Positions 1 to 7,770 of a DNA stretch of 14,557 bases are shown in pieces (position 1 is the stretch's first letter; each line of letters begins with the position of its first letter). The notes under the pieces were generated by a model. The model ran no database searches. It worked only from the letters and a program-made list of their open reading frames with translations, and had not been told where the DNA came from. Location of the stretch: NCBI GenBank assembly GCA_002077065.1, contig NAJO01000136.1, forward strand, positions 1 to 14,557, read 5' to 3'. The DNA is from Cryoendolithus antarcticus (lineage: Eukaryota; Ascomycota; Dothideomycetes; Cladosporiales; Cladosporiaceae). Made by a program: the position numbers and the translations under genes.

Positions 1-352
1 GCGTAACACTATTACATCAGCATTACATTCCACGGCGTAGTGGGGCGCAACGCCTTCGACATGATGGAGCTAATGCTCGCGACTACGATACACCTCCCCG
101 CCATCGGTCATAAAGAACGCCTCTCTTTCGTGTGTCGTTCCGTCGTGCGCCTCAATTTGGTAACGTCCGTCCTCTCGTGCCGAGACGCACCCTGTGGCGA
201 GACAAAGAGGGTTAAATGACTCACTAGCTTCATCACGTGACATCCTGCGCCACATCGGAGATGATTATGCGAGTTGATGTCAGAGCGGTAAGTCACAGTT
301 TTGCCACCAACAACTCACTCAAAACAACTATCTTCAACTATACTGCTACAGT
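1..352. other. No assignable gene
   Basis: No recognisable gene. A 61-codon minus-strand frame ends at 70 but matches nothing I know and has no supporting context. The perfect palindrome TCACGTGA lies at 233-240, about 115 bp upstream of the BTB gene start. It is the core of a bHLH (E-box/CBF1-type) site, but no function can be claimed. Confidence 0.4.
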
Positions 353-1230
353 ATGGCGGATCCTCGAGGATACGTGGACCAGGGAAAACTGTAAGTGTAC
401 TCCGCTCGTGGGCAAGAACATGTAACTAATGTCTTAGACTTGATGGTGAAGTATGGACAGTAGAGGTTGGCGGACCGAAGCAGAAATGAGTACTTCATCA
501 ATACCGCAATGGCGCTGCTTTCTTCCGGTCTGCAGTCAAAAAAGAATGGAACCATGACCGCATAAGAACTATACCCATGCCCGACGATGACGTCGACCTT
601 TTTCCAGGTCTACGCACAATGGCTTTACCAGGCCAAGATTCTTGTACAGCAACACAACGAAGACCCAAACTGTTCGCCGGAACTCAACACATTGTTTTAA
701 GTACTACGTCTTCGGCGAGAAGATTCAAGACGTAGTTTTTCAGAATGCCACTGTTGACAGTATCTTCGCTTATATCCATAAGGACGAAAAGCGAGGTGGT
801 ATCCCACTGACGCTGACACTGTGTAAGACGGAACGCCGGAAGGATCACCTCTGAGGATGCTTATAGTTGATATATTCGCTTACCATGGTCAAGAAGATTG
901 GATACAGGCGCAGCGAAACGTTGACTTCTTAGTCGACCTCGGCAAAGAACTCCTGGACGTAAGGGAACGACCATCAGGTTCATCGCCAGTATCAAGAAAC
1001 ACTAGCTCCGTTTATCACGAACCAGCGCAAGAAGCAGTGGCGCAAGAACCGAAGCTCGAAACAGACGACTGATCCAACAAACGATAAGGGTAAGAAGACG
1101 CTCGAAGTCGTTTTCAAGTGGATGCAGCTTTGCGACAGGAGCTGGATCCGAGAGCAATAGTACGGGAGGTCATTAACGGAGACTGGACAGGGCAGCTCAT
1201 GAAGATGTATCAGGACCTGAAGCTCCACTG
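353..1230 (+). pseudogene. BTB/POZ-domain protein, decayed
   Basis: Remnant of a fungal BTB/POZ protein, a family that mediates protein-protein contacts. A short first exon (ATG at 353) reads 12 codons into a GTAAGT donor. The downstream frames then carry BTB landmarks in order: DGEVWTVEVGGP (first strand), AFFRSAVKKEW, IPMPDDDVDLF, VYAQWLY, KYYVFGEKIQDVVFQNA, and GTPEGSPLRMLIVDIFAYHG with FLVDLGKELLDVR. These lie in different frames. There are shifts near 487-500, 600 and 690, and a TAA near 825 where the family usually has Tyr in VYDGTP. A last open stretch (about 1118-1230, ending LMKMYQDLKLH) may be its C-terminus or a separate exon. The stop lies 14 bp from the end of the opposing transposase gene. 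The family call rests on motif order; broken status is seen directly. Confidence 0.6.
391..437 (+). other. Spliceosomal intron in BTB gene
   Basis: A 47-bp intron with consensus fungal donor GTAAGT, a branch-like AACTAAT (424-430) and acceptor GTCTTAG. Removing it joins the frame as ..QGKL|LDGEVW.., continuing into the BTB first strand. This supports the strand and the start codon. Confidence 0.65.
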
Positions 1231-1244
1231 AACGACATACTATT

Positions 1245-2307
1245 TCAATACATGCGTGCCGTAGGTGCTTGCCAACGTATGACCTCTGCTGTCTCTGAAA
1301 TTACCTGTGAACTACAGCTTCAAATGGCTGTCGCCTCCGTGGCTCGATTCCGACATAGCGTGTCGACTGCTTTGTCAGACATCTCTGCAGCTGCATTGCG
1401 CTTGCGACAACCCTTTTCTGGTCTATGCTCTTTCGCAGCGTCCTTTTCGGCTCTCTTCAACCGTGCCGTAACCAGGTCGTCATAGCTCATTACCTTTCCC
1501 TCTCCACTCCCTAGTACTACCGACTTGGTAGTACGCCTTGTCTCGGCCTCGGTGTTCTTCTTGTGCAGGAACTGTACCTGCTCGGTCTGGAGTCTGCTGG
1601 TTGTGTACAATGTACTGGTAGCTTTAGTGATTTTCTGCAAGTGTTTCTCTAGCTTTTGTTTGCTTGCAATACCCAGGCCCGCAGCATCGTGTTGGACGAT
1701 GATGTTTTGCAGTGACATTAGCGAATCAAGGCACATTGGTGTGAGTGGTGTCCGCGGCGGCGATGTGTGCACAGAAATGCTTCGCACAGTTTCGGCCACG
1801 ACTGGGAAATCGCTCACAGGCTTCGGTAAGCCTCTCAGAACTCTGTCTGGATTGAAGGGGAACAGGCCCGCTTTACTCCACCCTGCAATGATGTTCCTTT
1901 GAGAGAAGGCAAGTTCGCGAGCAGGGCTATGTAGAGAGGTGAAATGTTGTTTGCCGATTGTAGCAACGCCGCTGCTATCGAGACGCTCGACATTATCGCG
2001 GTAAGCGGCCTTCAAAGGCACAAACACTGCAATGTCACAAGGTTGTAGCTTATCGGAAGTGTGAGACGGAAGACGGCAAAGGATGATGTTGTTCGCGAAG
2101 CAAAATTCCAAGATCTCAATGGTCTTGTGGGTGCCGAACCCGTCGCAGATCAAGACCCGTGGCTTACAGGCAGCTAGCTCCTTCGTCTGCGGGTCGAATA
2201 CCCGCGATAACCATTGCAGACTAATCTGAGAATTAGTATACCCAGATTCGGAACATGCGTAATGCCAACCGGGCGTGGGGAACGTTGTGCAGTTGCTACG
2301 GTGCGTT
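1245..2307 (-). pseudogene. Element A transposase, 3' half (DDE_1, pogo/Fot1-like)
   Basis: C-terminal part of a fungal pogo/Fot1-type transposase that cuts and pastes DNA at TA sites. The frame resumes abruptly at THRSN. It contains PGWHYACSESGY, the second catalytic Asp in RVLICDGFGTH (1-based residue 58 of the frame read from 2315) and the third in LQPCDIAVF (residue 94), which gives 35 residues between them. FTSLHSPARE, GLFPFNPDRVLR and a basic C-terminus follow. A single in-frame TGA at 1320-1322 cuts the frame; beyond it the same frame continues to WQAPTARMY and a stop at 1245-1247, matching the WRAPAARMW end of the copy at 8388-10228. The first catalytic Asp and DNA-binding domains are missing here and lie at 12733-13545. 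No terminal inverted repeat was found beyond 1245, so this end of A may be lost. Confidence 0.88.
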
Positions 2308-2339
2308 ACGTCCATCCCTGCGTCGCGAACTACCCTCCG
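2308..2339 (+). repeat. Left terminal inverted repeat of element C
   Basis: Starts ACGTCCATCCCTGCGTCGCG and ends ACCCTCCG. It matches the reverse complement of 12701-12732 at 28 of 32 bases; a further CGAGC match follows three mismatches later (2343-2347). It is immediately preceded by TT. Confidence 0.78.
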
Positions 2340-3060
2340 TTACGAGCCAGATTCACGATTCAAGCCTCTGAATTTCCTAATCAGAGGTTTGTTGAACCGT
2401 TCTTCAGTCACATTGCTCTATAGCTCTACCTCTATGATGAGGCCGAGGTGCAATAAAAGTTACCGTCTAGCGGTCGAGCTATCGATTGTTTCGCTATTAC
2501 CGCGAATCGATGCTTCTTATGTTCACCCTTACTAAATCCTATTCCAAAGGGTCTCTAGGTCCTACAAGTGACAGACTACGAGTGCTGATGGTGAAGAATA
2601 GTGCCCCGGGATTTTAAGGCCACCCGGCAAAAGTGGCATAAACCCGGGAGTTCCGTTTGGCGAGGGACTAGGTGTTTTGATGTAGAGTGTTCTGAACTTG
2701 TCTTAGCGTGTATTTAGCCGGTATGCCAAGCTGTGTAAGTGACCGTATCTTGATCATCGTGATTTACGACATTATTGCTAGCGTTGATGTTGATTGTGGC
2801 GCACGCTCGGGATTCTAGACACATCTGTATATCACGTGACGAGATCTCCATGCTGCTACCTAGCAATGCCACACGCCCAATAGTCTCTGTTAGCGAACTG
2901 AGTCAAGCTACTACTTGACATTTTTGATGTTCAACCTGTGATAGATCTTGCTAGATAGTCTGAGAACATTCCGCCACATGTTTCGCCTTCCTAGTTAAAT
3001 GACGCCTGCTTCGAAGTTGATACAGCATCGCTATCCAGTAGGATTATCGCAACGTACAGG
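2340..3060. other. Gene-free left interior of element C
   Basis: No convincing coding frame. It holds an imperfect inverted repeat at 2605-2648 (CCCGGG...GCCAC / GTGGC...CCCGGG) and a TCACGTGA palindrome at 2832-2839. The rest shows no assignable feature. Confidence 0.4.
2605..2648. repeat. Fold-back sequence
   Basis: Outer arms CCCGGG (2605-2610) and CCCGGG (2643-2648) with inner arms GCCAC and GTGGC can form an imperfect hairpin. The GGCCACCC...AAGTGGC pattern recurs at 7777-7794 in the candidate LTR, so it could be part of a related LTR end. Origin unproven. Confidence 0.4.
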
Positions 3061-3117
3061 ACGTGATGAGCAAGCACTGCTTAGGATCTAAGACTAGTCG
3101 CTGCTTTGCGCAATACC

Positions 3118-3315
3118 AACCTACGAAGCGTAGGTTATGCACACGCAGCCGCCAAGGCTGGAGCCTAAGTGTCACGGGAGAACAACGCATACGCAGGAGT
3201 TCAGTGTGGTACTCAACAAGTTCGATACCGGAGGGAAGGAGGTTCTACTCTGAGTCCGAATCAAAGAGAGCGGAAACCACCGCACGGCCGCAGCTTAGCA
3301 CGGGCGCAGCCCGTG
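3118..3315. repeat. Cluster of short GC hairpins
   Basis: Three compact hairpins occur within 200 bp: 3118-3136 (8-bp perfect stem AACCTACG, loop AAG), 3146-3160 (CAGCC/GGCTG) and 3299-3315 (7-bp stem CACGGGC, loop GCA). A 180-codon plus-strand frame (3063-3605) runs across them but has no recognisable motif. Such hairpin clusters are common in some fungal mitochondrial genomes, but base composition here is not AT-rich, so a mitochondrial origin is only a possibility. Confidence 0.4.
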
Positions 3316-3635
3316 TCTTTGTCCAGGGCTCGCCCCTTACACTAAGGCTCCACATTCTCTCTGCGTCCACACCACGTCGTTTTACAGAAGTGTTAATCCT
3401 CAGTTCTAAGTGTCAGATCTACACAGCCGCACTTGGCCTGAACCAGTGCCTATACCTACCCTCATTGGTGTCACGGCTAAGCAAGATGGTCGATATTCTA
3501 AGGGTAGCCATATCAGGTTGTTCGACTTCTTCGTTATCCAGTATCCGTCTATACTCAACCCTATGCTCTAGGATTGAGGACTGTCCGCCTGCTGGAAATC
3601 GCTAATGTGGCTACACTACTATAGTTCTCGAGCGT

Positions 3636-3900
3636 CTATAGACATGCGCCGCTATAAACGTCCCAGATCTTGACCGTGCGGTCGGCATCACTGGCGGACG
3701 CGAGCAGACCAGAATCATAGGACAAGGCCACCGACAAGACCCTATCGCCATGGCCCCCGAGCGTCCGCAGACGCCGATGCAAGCCAGTTGGATCTAGGAA
3801 ATGCAGCGTCGACAAAAATGGAATGCCCTCTGTACTCGTAGGATCAATTACGCTTCGATTTCTAGGCTGTACTGACCGTAAGGCAAAGGACGTTGACGTG
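3636..3900 (-). pseudogene. WD40-repeat protein fragment
   Basis: The minus-strand frame ending at TAG 3636-3638 encodes a near-canonical WD40 blade: GGHGDRVLSVALSYDSG, then LLASASDADRTVKIWD, then VYSGACL. The GH dipeptide, the structural Asp and the closing WD are all in register. About 50 residues upstream in the same frame contain no second clear repeat. The wording is like the WD40 tails of fungal NACHT-WD40 (HET-E-type) NLR proteins, but no NACHT motif is visible, so this is a single-blade remnant. Known of the family: WD40 propellers bind ligands and partners. Inferred: a broken tail left by TE activity. Confidence 0.65.
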
Positions 3901-3943
3901 TATATTATGGTTCCTAAGCTTAGATATTGCTATGTGCTAATAA

Positions 3944-4161
3944 AGTTACATCGTTTGCGGTACTAAGCGACTGACAAGAGCGCACACCCGTGCCGTACGG
4001 GGCGCAAACTTGATCAAATTATCATACGTAGACTTCGTCGAAGCTGAGAATGCTGACCAGGGGCTAGCTCGCGGAAAAGCTTCCGCTCTACAGGCTTTAA
4101 CCTATTTCATCCAACCACACTTCACGCTCAGCGAGCGCTACCCTCACGTTCCATACCCTTG
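3944..4161 (+). CDS. Unrecognised open frame, possible exon
   Basis: An open frame of 72 codons with no ATG near its start, ending TGA at 4159-4161. It reads smoothly (..YVDFVEAENADQGLARGK.., ..ALTYFIQPHFTLSERYPH..) and has protein-like composition, but I recognise no family. A CTAAC branch-like site (4222-4226) and CAG acceptor (4236-4238) lie downstream, before the next frame, so it might be an upstream exon of the gene at 4239-4715. No convincing donor was found between them. Confidence 0.25.
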
Positions 4162-4238
4162 AGCACGAATTTCCTCAGCGTCACCTGTCGTACAGCGGCG
4201 ATGCGTCAGCAATCACGTATCCTAACGACCTGTCGCAG

Positions 4239-4715
4239 GTGACTTCACTTGAAGTGTACGTGTCGATGCAGGTATGTATGACGAATCAACACTACGTTCT
4301 TCCTCCTCCAGCAGAGCAATCCCGCGGCTCTATCAGTTGTGCCTACGTCCAAGAAGCTAATAAGGAACTTATAAGCATTATCCACCGGTTCCACAAGCTC
4401 AGATTGTCAAGACCAAAATACGCGCAGATACTTCCGAAGTCCTCGAGACAACATATGGCGGCAGCCCATAGATCACATGTCATCAGCGAGACTCCGGTGT
4501 TCTATGAATTTGTGGTGTTGTACATCGAGAAGACGATGGATTTAGTTGTCAAGGCAAAGGATCAAGAAGGACACATTACTCTAATTGAGGACGGGGACAA
4601 AGAAGGAGAGCGGGTCATACACACCATAAGTGCCGGGAGCACGATGCAGCTGACGGTGAAAGGAGGCGTGTCTTGTCGCATTCTTGGGTTATCGATCAGT
4701 AGCAGCTTGAATTAG
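4239..4715 (+). CDS. Hypothetical protein, about 150 aa
   Basis: The open frame runs from 4239 to TAG at 4713-4715. The first in-frame ATG is at 4266, giving 149 aa. The upstream 27 bp follow a CTAAC...CGCAG sequence, so the frame may instead be a terminal exon entered at 4239. Residues include a basic stretch (HRFHKLRLSRPKYAQILPKSSRQ) and an acidic/hydrophobic C-terminal part (VVKAKDQEGHITLIEDGDKEG, then STMQLTVKGGVSCRILGLSI), suggesting a beta-rich small domain. No family recognised, no signal peptide or membrane segment. It is tail-to-tail with the broken gene at 4725-5481. Confidence 0.4.
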   Translation: MTSLEVYVSMQVCMTNQHYVLPPPAEQSRGSISCAYVQEANKELISIIHRFHKLRLSRPKYAQILPKSSRQHMAAAHRSHVISETPVFYEFVVLYIEKTMDLVVKAKDQEGHITLIEDGDKEGERVIHTISAGSTMQLTVKGGVSCRILGLSISSSLN

Positions 4716-4724
4716 AGACAGTGG

Positions 4725-5481
4725 CTATTTGCTTTGATAAAGTCCAAGCTTTGTGATGATGTTCCACCCGGTCTCATGATCGATGAGGCTCATAACGCAG
4801 AAATCACCCGTTTGTGTGCGTGGAACGAACATATGCACAGCTCCTGCGTACTTTTCCCCAACGTGCCCCGCCCCGTTAGCGTTCGACTGTACCCCCTGGA
4901 CGACGGCAGCGAAAAGCTGCTGAACGTCTGCTCGGGGAATCGCGGTCAGGTGAACAAACTGCTTAGAATCCCGCAGTTCTGCCGAAGGATACCAATTGCC
5001 CCAGGCTGGAGCGCTCGTTAGCACGATTCGTGCTCAACCTCCATACGAAGGAAAGTACGACTCACACTGCAGAAATCGGAAAATGATGTCGCATGTCTTC
5101 TGACATTGTTTCTCAGCTTTCAGCTTCTCCAGATCTCCTAGCACAACAGGCTTCCAGTCTCTGGATAAGTCAAGGTTATGTACCAGCCTATCAAAAGTAG
5201 GCTTTGCGAGACGTCCACCACCCCAGGAGACTGGACAATAAGCTGTTGCCCAGCTGACGAGTGCAGTGTGACTGAGAAGCTGTAGCTCTTTACACCTCTG
5301 CTGGGTTTGATCTTCCTTGAAACCCGATCTCTTGGCCTTGCCGTGATCATGATCTCCAAGAATCAAATATGATGTTCCTGTTGAAGTATGCCGGTAAAGA
5401 GTTCTCTCTAATGGCGGTCTCGATGCGAGTGCGGCCTCTCTCAATCATAGACTTCGCATCGGGTCCTTTAGACTGTGCCAT
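4725..5481 (-). pseudogene. Unrecognised gene, broken by one frameshift and one stop
   Basis: The start is ATG 5481 in strong context (CAACCATGGC). The first frame encodes MAQSKGPDAKSMIERGR and runs about 44 codons, to a TGA at 5347-5349. From about 5370 another frame takes over (GDHDHGKAKRSGFKEDQ...) and stays open to 4725 except for one TGA at 5034-5036. Beyond that TGA the same frame continues (LTSAPAWGNWYPSAELRDSK... to LGLYQSK). There is no GT donor in the short zone of the shift, so an intron is unlikely. About 250 codons in all. Features include Trp-rich AYCPVSWGGGRL, an LDLSRDWKP segment and a Lys-rich helix. I recognise no family. Length, good start context and only two lesions suggest a recently inactivated gene. 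The 17-bp minisatellite lies about 105 bp upstream of the ATG. Confidence 0.5.
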
Positions 5482-5586
5482 GGTTGATGGACAGCGTCCC
5501 TTGACAGGCAATTACCCGATGAGCTCGGGTAAAACAGTTGCCAGCGCTTGTGTGTTGCTTGTGAGGATTGAGGACGTGGCAAAGAT

Positions 5587-5701
5587 GCACGGGCGGGCAG
5601 AGTGCACGGGCGGGCAGAGTGCACGGGCGGGCAGAGTGCACGGGCGGGCAGAGTGCACGGGCGGGCAGAGTGCACGGGCGGGCAGAGTGCACGGGCGGGC
5701 A
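5587..5701 (+). repeat. 17-bp G-rich minisatellite, 6.8 copies
   Basis: Six perfect tandem copies of gcacgggcgggcagagt (5587-5688), then a seventh that matches for 13 bases (5689-5701) before degenerating. The period is not a multiple of three, so open frames through it on both strands are artefacts of absent stops. Every unit has two GGG runs, so neighbouring units could form a G-quadruplex on the plus strand. Perfect identity implies recent expansion. Confidence 0.95.
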
Positions 5702-6069
5702 AAGGGCAGAGTGCGGTAGGGCAGCCGACGAATAGGGAAAGCTGCCGGCTGAATGAGCTTTACTGCGGGCCGCGTGCATTGTGGCGTGGAGATGCTTCAT
5801 GAATGAGATTCTACCTCAACAAATGGTATGCAAGTGAAGGTTGATGGCTCTGCTGGATCACGTGATCTTTGTCGACAGGATATAACACCGAGTGTTCAAC
5901 CGCTTCCTGACCAAGTGTGCAAGTCTATTGAGTACACCACTCTTTGTACAAAAATTCATTCCCCGGAATCTAGTGCCGGCAATCCAACCAAGATCGAGGG
6001 CAACGACCCCATAATTACCATGTAAATTTGATGGGCTCAGAAGTCCTTCGAGGCTAACCTGGATATAGC
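5702..6069. other. Intergenic region upstream of Cys-rich ORF
   Basis: No assignable gene; a 65-codon plus-strand frame (5828-6025) has no recognisable feature. The perfect 12-bp palindrome GATCACGTGATC is at 5856-5867. Just before the Cys-rich ORF, GCTAACC (6052-6058) and TATAG (6064-6068) resemble a branch site and 3' splice acceptor, so a 5' leader intron is possible. Confidence 0.35.
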
Positions 6070-6252
6070 ATGTGTGGTCAAGATGTTTATTTTGACCGAT
6101 GTGGCCACCGCCATAGGAGCAACAGACAGTGTCTCTACTGGGGCACTACGAAATGTCGGGAATGGCCAGACCAACATCTCGATAACAGGTGCGCGGCTTG
6201 CGCAAGGGCGGCGGAAGAGGCGGCGAGGAAGAAAGCACAGGCTGGAAAGTAG
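6070..6252 (+). CDS. Small Cys/His-rich hypothetical protein
   Basis: 60 aa, ATG at 6070. Cysteines at residues 2, 11, 21, 29, 41 and 44 and histidines at 13, 15 and 36 give the pattern C-x8-C-G-H-x-H ... C ... C ... H ... C-x2-C. This suits one or two structural zinc sites. The C-terminus is an Ala/Lys/Glu helix (ACARAAEEAARKKAQAGK). There is no signal peptide, so a secreted disulfide protein is less likely than an intracellular zinc-binding one. Short fungal proteins starting with MC and containing CGH are common, but I cannot name a family. A splice-acceptor-like sequence ends 2 bp before the ATG. Whether it is expressed is unknown. Confidence 0.45.
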   Translation: MCGQDVYFDRCGHRHRSNRQCLYWGTTKCREWPDQHLDNRCAACARAAEEAARKKAQAGK

Positions 6253-6410
6253 TTGAAAAGGAATCCTACATTGCAACAGTATTGAGATGGCCGCAGAACG
6301 AAAGGTCGTACAGTGCGGAAGCGCCTTCAGGGAACCTCACCAACCGAGGAAGTTGGATGCACTAGTTATTTATGCATAGCATTTGGCATTCAAGCTCTTG
6401 TATGCCCAGC

Positions 6411-6843
6411 TCATTTCGTTTGAATTGCCCTGCCGTCCCCGGACTCGACCGGGATTGCACGATTGATCTGTGCTGCAGGTCGGACCGTGGCCTCTGCGAG
6501 CTCGTGGAGCGCGAGGCAGATGTCGCGGGACTCAAGCGTAATCTGCTACCGTTGAGTCGCGTTGTCGCCGGCTGAAGCGAGGGCGTTGTAGAAACCTGCG
6601 GTGAAGTGGTGGGCCATATAGAACAGCTTCACCGAGTCATTGTCGTTCATGAGTCTCGGTGACTGCTACAGCCATCCCCATGGACACGGAAGCGCGTCCG
6701 GCTCTTTCGACGGCATCTCGTAGTTCGAATGCAGCTTTATAATAGTACGCCAGGTTGGCCCGGCGGTGATTCACGAAAATCGTGGGGCGTAAGTGATATG
6801 AATACACCCAGCAGGACGCACTGATCATGCACCGCTGGCGCAT
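6411..6843 (-). pseudogene. Unrecognised coding remnant, frame-shifted
   Basis: Two overlapping minus-strand frames look like one broken coding sequence. The first (from 6843) includes RPTIFVNHRRANLAYYYKAA and FELRDAVERAGRASVSMGMA and stops at 6637. The second starts at ATG 6650 (MNDNDSVKLFYMAHHFTAGF, then YNALASAGDNATQ), meets one TAG, and continues (DICLALHELAEATVRPAAQ) to TGA at 6411-6413. The protein-like, helix-forming composition and the overlap suggest a frameshift near 6650 plus a nonsense change. No family recognised. Confidence 0.3.
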
Positions 6844-7228
6844 GGTCTGTGCGAGATCACGAATGCAACCACAGGACTAAGGCTTGATATTGCCCCGACG
6901 AAGACTCTCGGCATGTCAGCGGGGATTGGCATCCGGAAGCCGCAAATGCTAGACGCAGTTCGCGCGGGTATCTAAACGCAGCGCGAAAGAGCTCTGTCAG
7001 AATATTCGAAGGACATTGCAGCTGGACACTACAGCTGGTCACAGTGGAGCAACCTGTGAACGTACCCATTACAAGGATAGTAGACTGCTCTATGCTGGTG
7101 CTGATCTCAGGGGAGCAACCTTTGGAAGCAGCCACTGCAAGGACTACACTGCTGAGCACTTCGGTGCGCTGATCTTCGACCCACACGAGCCTCGGGTCCT
7201 TCTGCGACTTGGTAACTGGGTCCACTTT
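6844..7228. other. Region 3' of the RPA12-type gene
   Basis: Frames exist on both strands here, but none shows a domain. They partly overlap the RPA12-type gene in other frames and are treated as chance. No terminator signal can be assigned with confidence. Confidence 0.3.
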
Positions 7229-7644
7229 TCAATTGTTGACATTGAATCTGTGGTCACAGCTCTGACAGTGGTAGCGAATCGTCGTGCCTTCGTCTGCGCT
7301 CCGCGTCTGTGCTTCTGTATAGTACAAATTGGGTTTTTGACATCTGGGACAGTCCTCATCGGAAATTTTCCGTGTATTGATCATGCCCTCGGACACCTCT
7401 TGCGTATGGGAGTACTTTTTATCTCTCAATCTCGACGGGAAATTTGTTGAAGAACTCGTAGTGGTCTCCGGCCATAGGTCTGGTACTTGTTAGTGTACAT
7501 CATGTGCTGTAAGTTTGTTGGAACCCCACTTGTGTTGATGGTATTGCATGCGAGACAGGTGATTTCTGTTGTAGTCTTCTTGTTGGCGCGCTCGAGAATA
7601 TTGCCGCAATCCGTACAGAAGACAAGGCTTCCGACGAGCGCCAT
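7229..7644 (-). CDS. RPA12: DNA-directed RNA polymerase I subunit RPA12 (A12.2-like)
   Basis: Two exons, 7644-7530 and 7479-7229, give a 121-aa protein (yeast Rpa12 is about 125). The N-terminus MALVGSLVFCTDCGN with Cys 10/13 and 30/33 forms the first zinc ribbon that docks the subunit on Pol I. A linker (SSSTNFPSRLRDK) leads to a TFIIS-like C-terminal ribbon with Cys 82/85 and 110/113 and the RSADEG hairpin (Asp101, Glu102). In this family that hairpin reaches the active site and stimulates RNA cleavage, as known for Rpa12 and TFIIS. All eight zinc ligands and both acidic residues are present. Splicing of the 50-bp intron keeps the frame perfectly. The ATG has A at -3. Unusually, it lies inside element C, so it is more likely a captured paralogue than the only genomic copy, but this cannot be decided here. 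Confidence 0.9.
7480..7529 (-). other. Intron of the RPA12-type gene
   Basis: 50 bp on the minus strand: donor GTGGGG, branch site ACACTAACA and acceptor CAG 11 bases after it. Removing it joins CNTINT to N and LWPETTTSSS without a stop. Without splicing the first exon runs into a TGA after 72 codons and never reaches the second zinc ribbon. The donor is not the commonest fungal form. Confidence 0.8.
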
Positions 7645-7718
7645 GATCTCGGTGTTTGAGATATGTACAGAAGGAAATGGTCCATGAACATGGGAAACAG
7701 AATGAATCTGCGCAACGG

Positions 7719-7738
7719 TTCGGGTAGATTCGGGTAGA
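7719..7738. repeat. 10-bp direct duplication upstream of the RPA12-type gene
   Basis: Two adjacent copies of ttcgggtaga (7719-7728, 7729-7738), about 75 bp upstream of the minus-strand ATG. They could be a paired regulatory site or simple tandem duplication; no factor can be assigned. Confidence 0.5.
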
Positions 7739-7770
7739 TCCGCCGCGGATTGCAGAGGCTAACATCCCCG

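Noticed and set aside
1252..1902. Plus-strand frames opposite transposase A
   Set aside because: Antisense frames of a clear minus-strand transposase; no independent features.
3063..3605. 180-codon plus-strand frame as a gene
   Set aside because: No recognisable motif, composition like random translation, and it runs across palindromic hairpins.
4272..4314. Intron with GTATGT donor and CCAG/CAG acceptor within the 4239-4715 ORF
   Set aside because: Removing 40 or 43 bp breaks the frame and meets a stop soon after, whereas the unspliced frame stays open.
5587..5701. CRISPR-like array
   Set aside because: Units are contiguous without spacers, and the organism is a eukaryote; it is a minisatellite.
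5445..5802. Long open frames on both strands through the 17-bp repeat
   Set aside because: The unit has no stop in any frame, so every frame is open. They encode only the translated repeat and have no domain.
233..5865. TCACGTGA palindromes at 233, 2832 and 5858 as a regulatory set
   Set aside because: Three short common motifs with no consistent position relative to intact genes; noted only as possible E-boxes.
6427..6460. tRNA T-loop-like sequence on the minus strand
   Set aside because: No matching acceptor, D or anticodon arms nearby.
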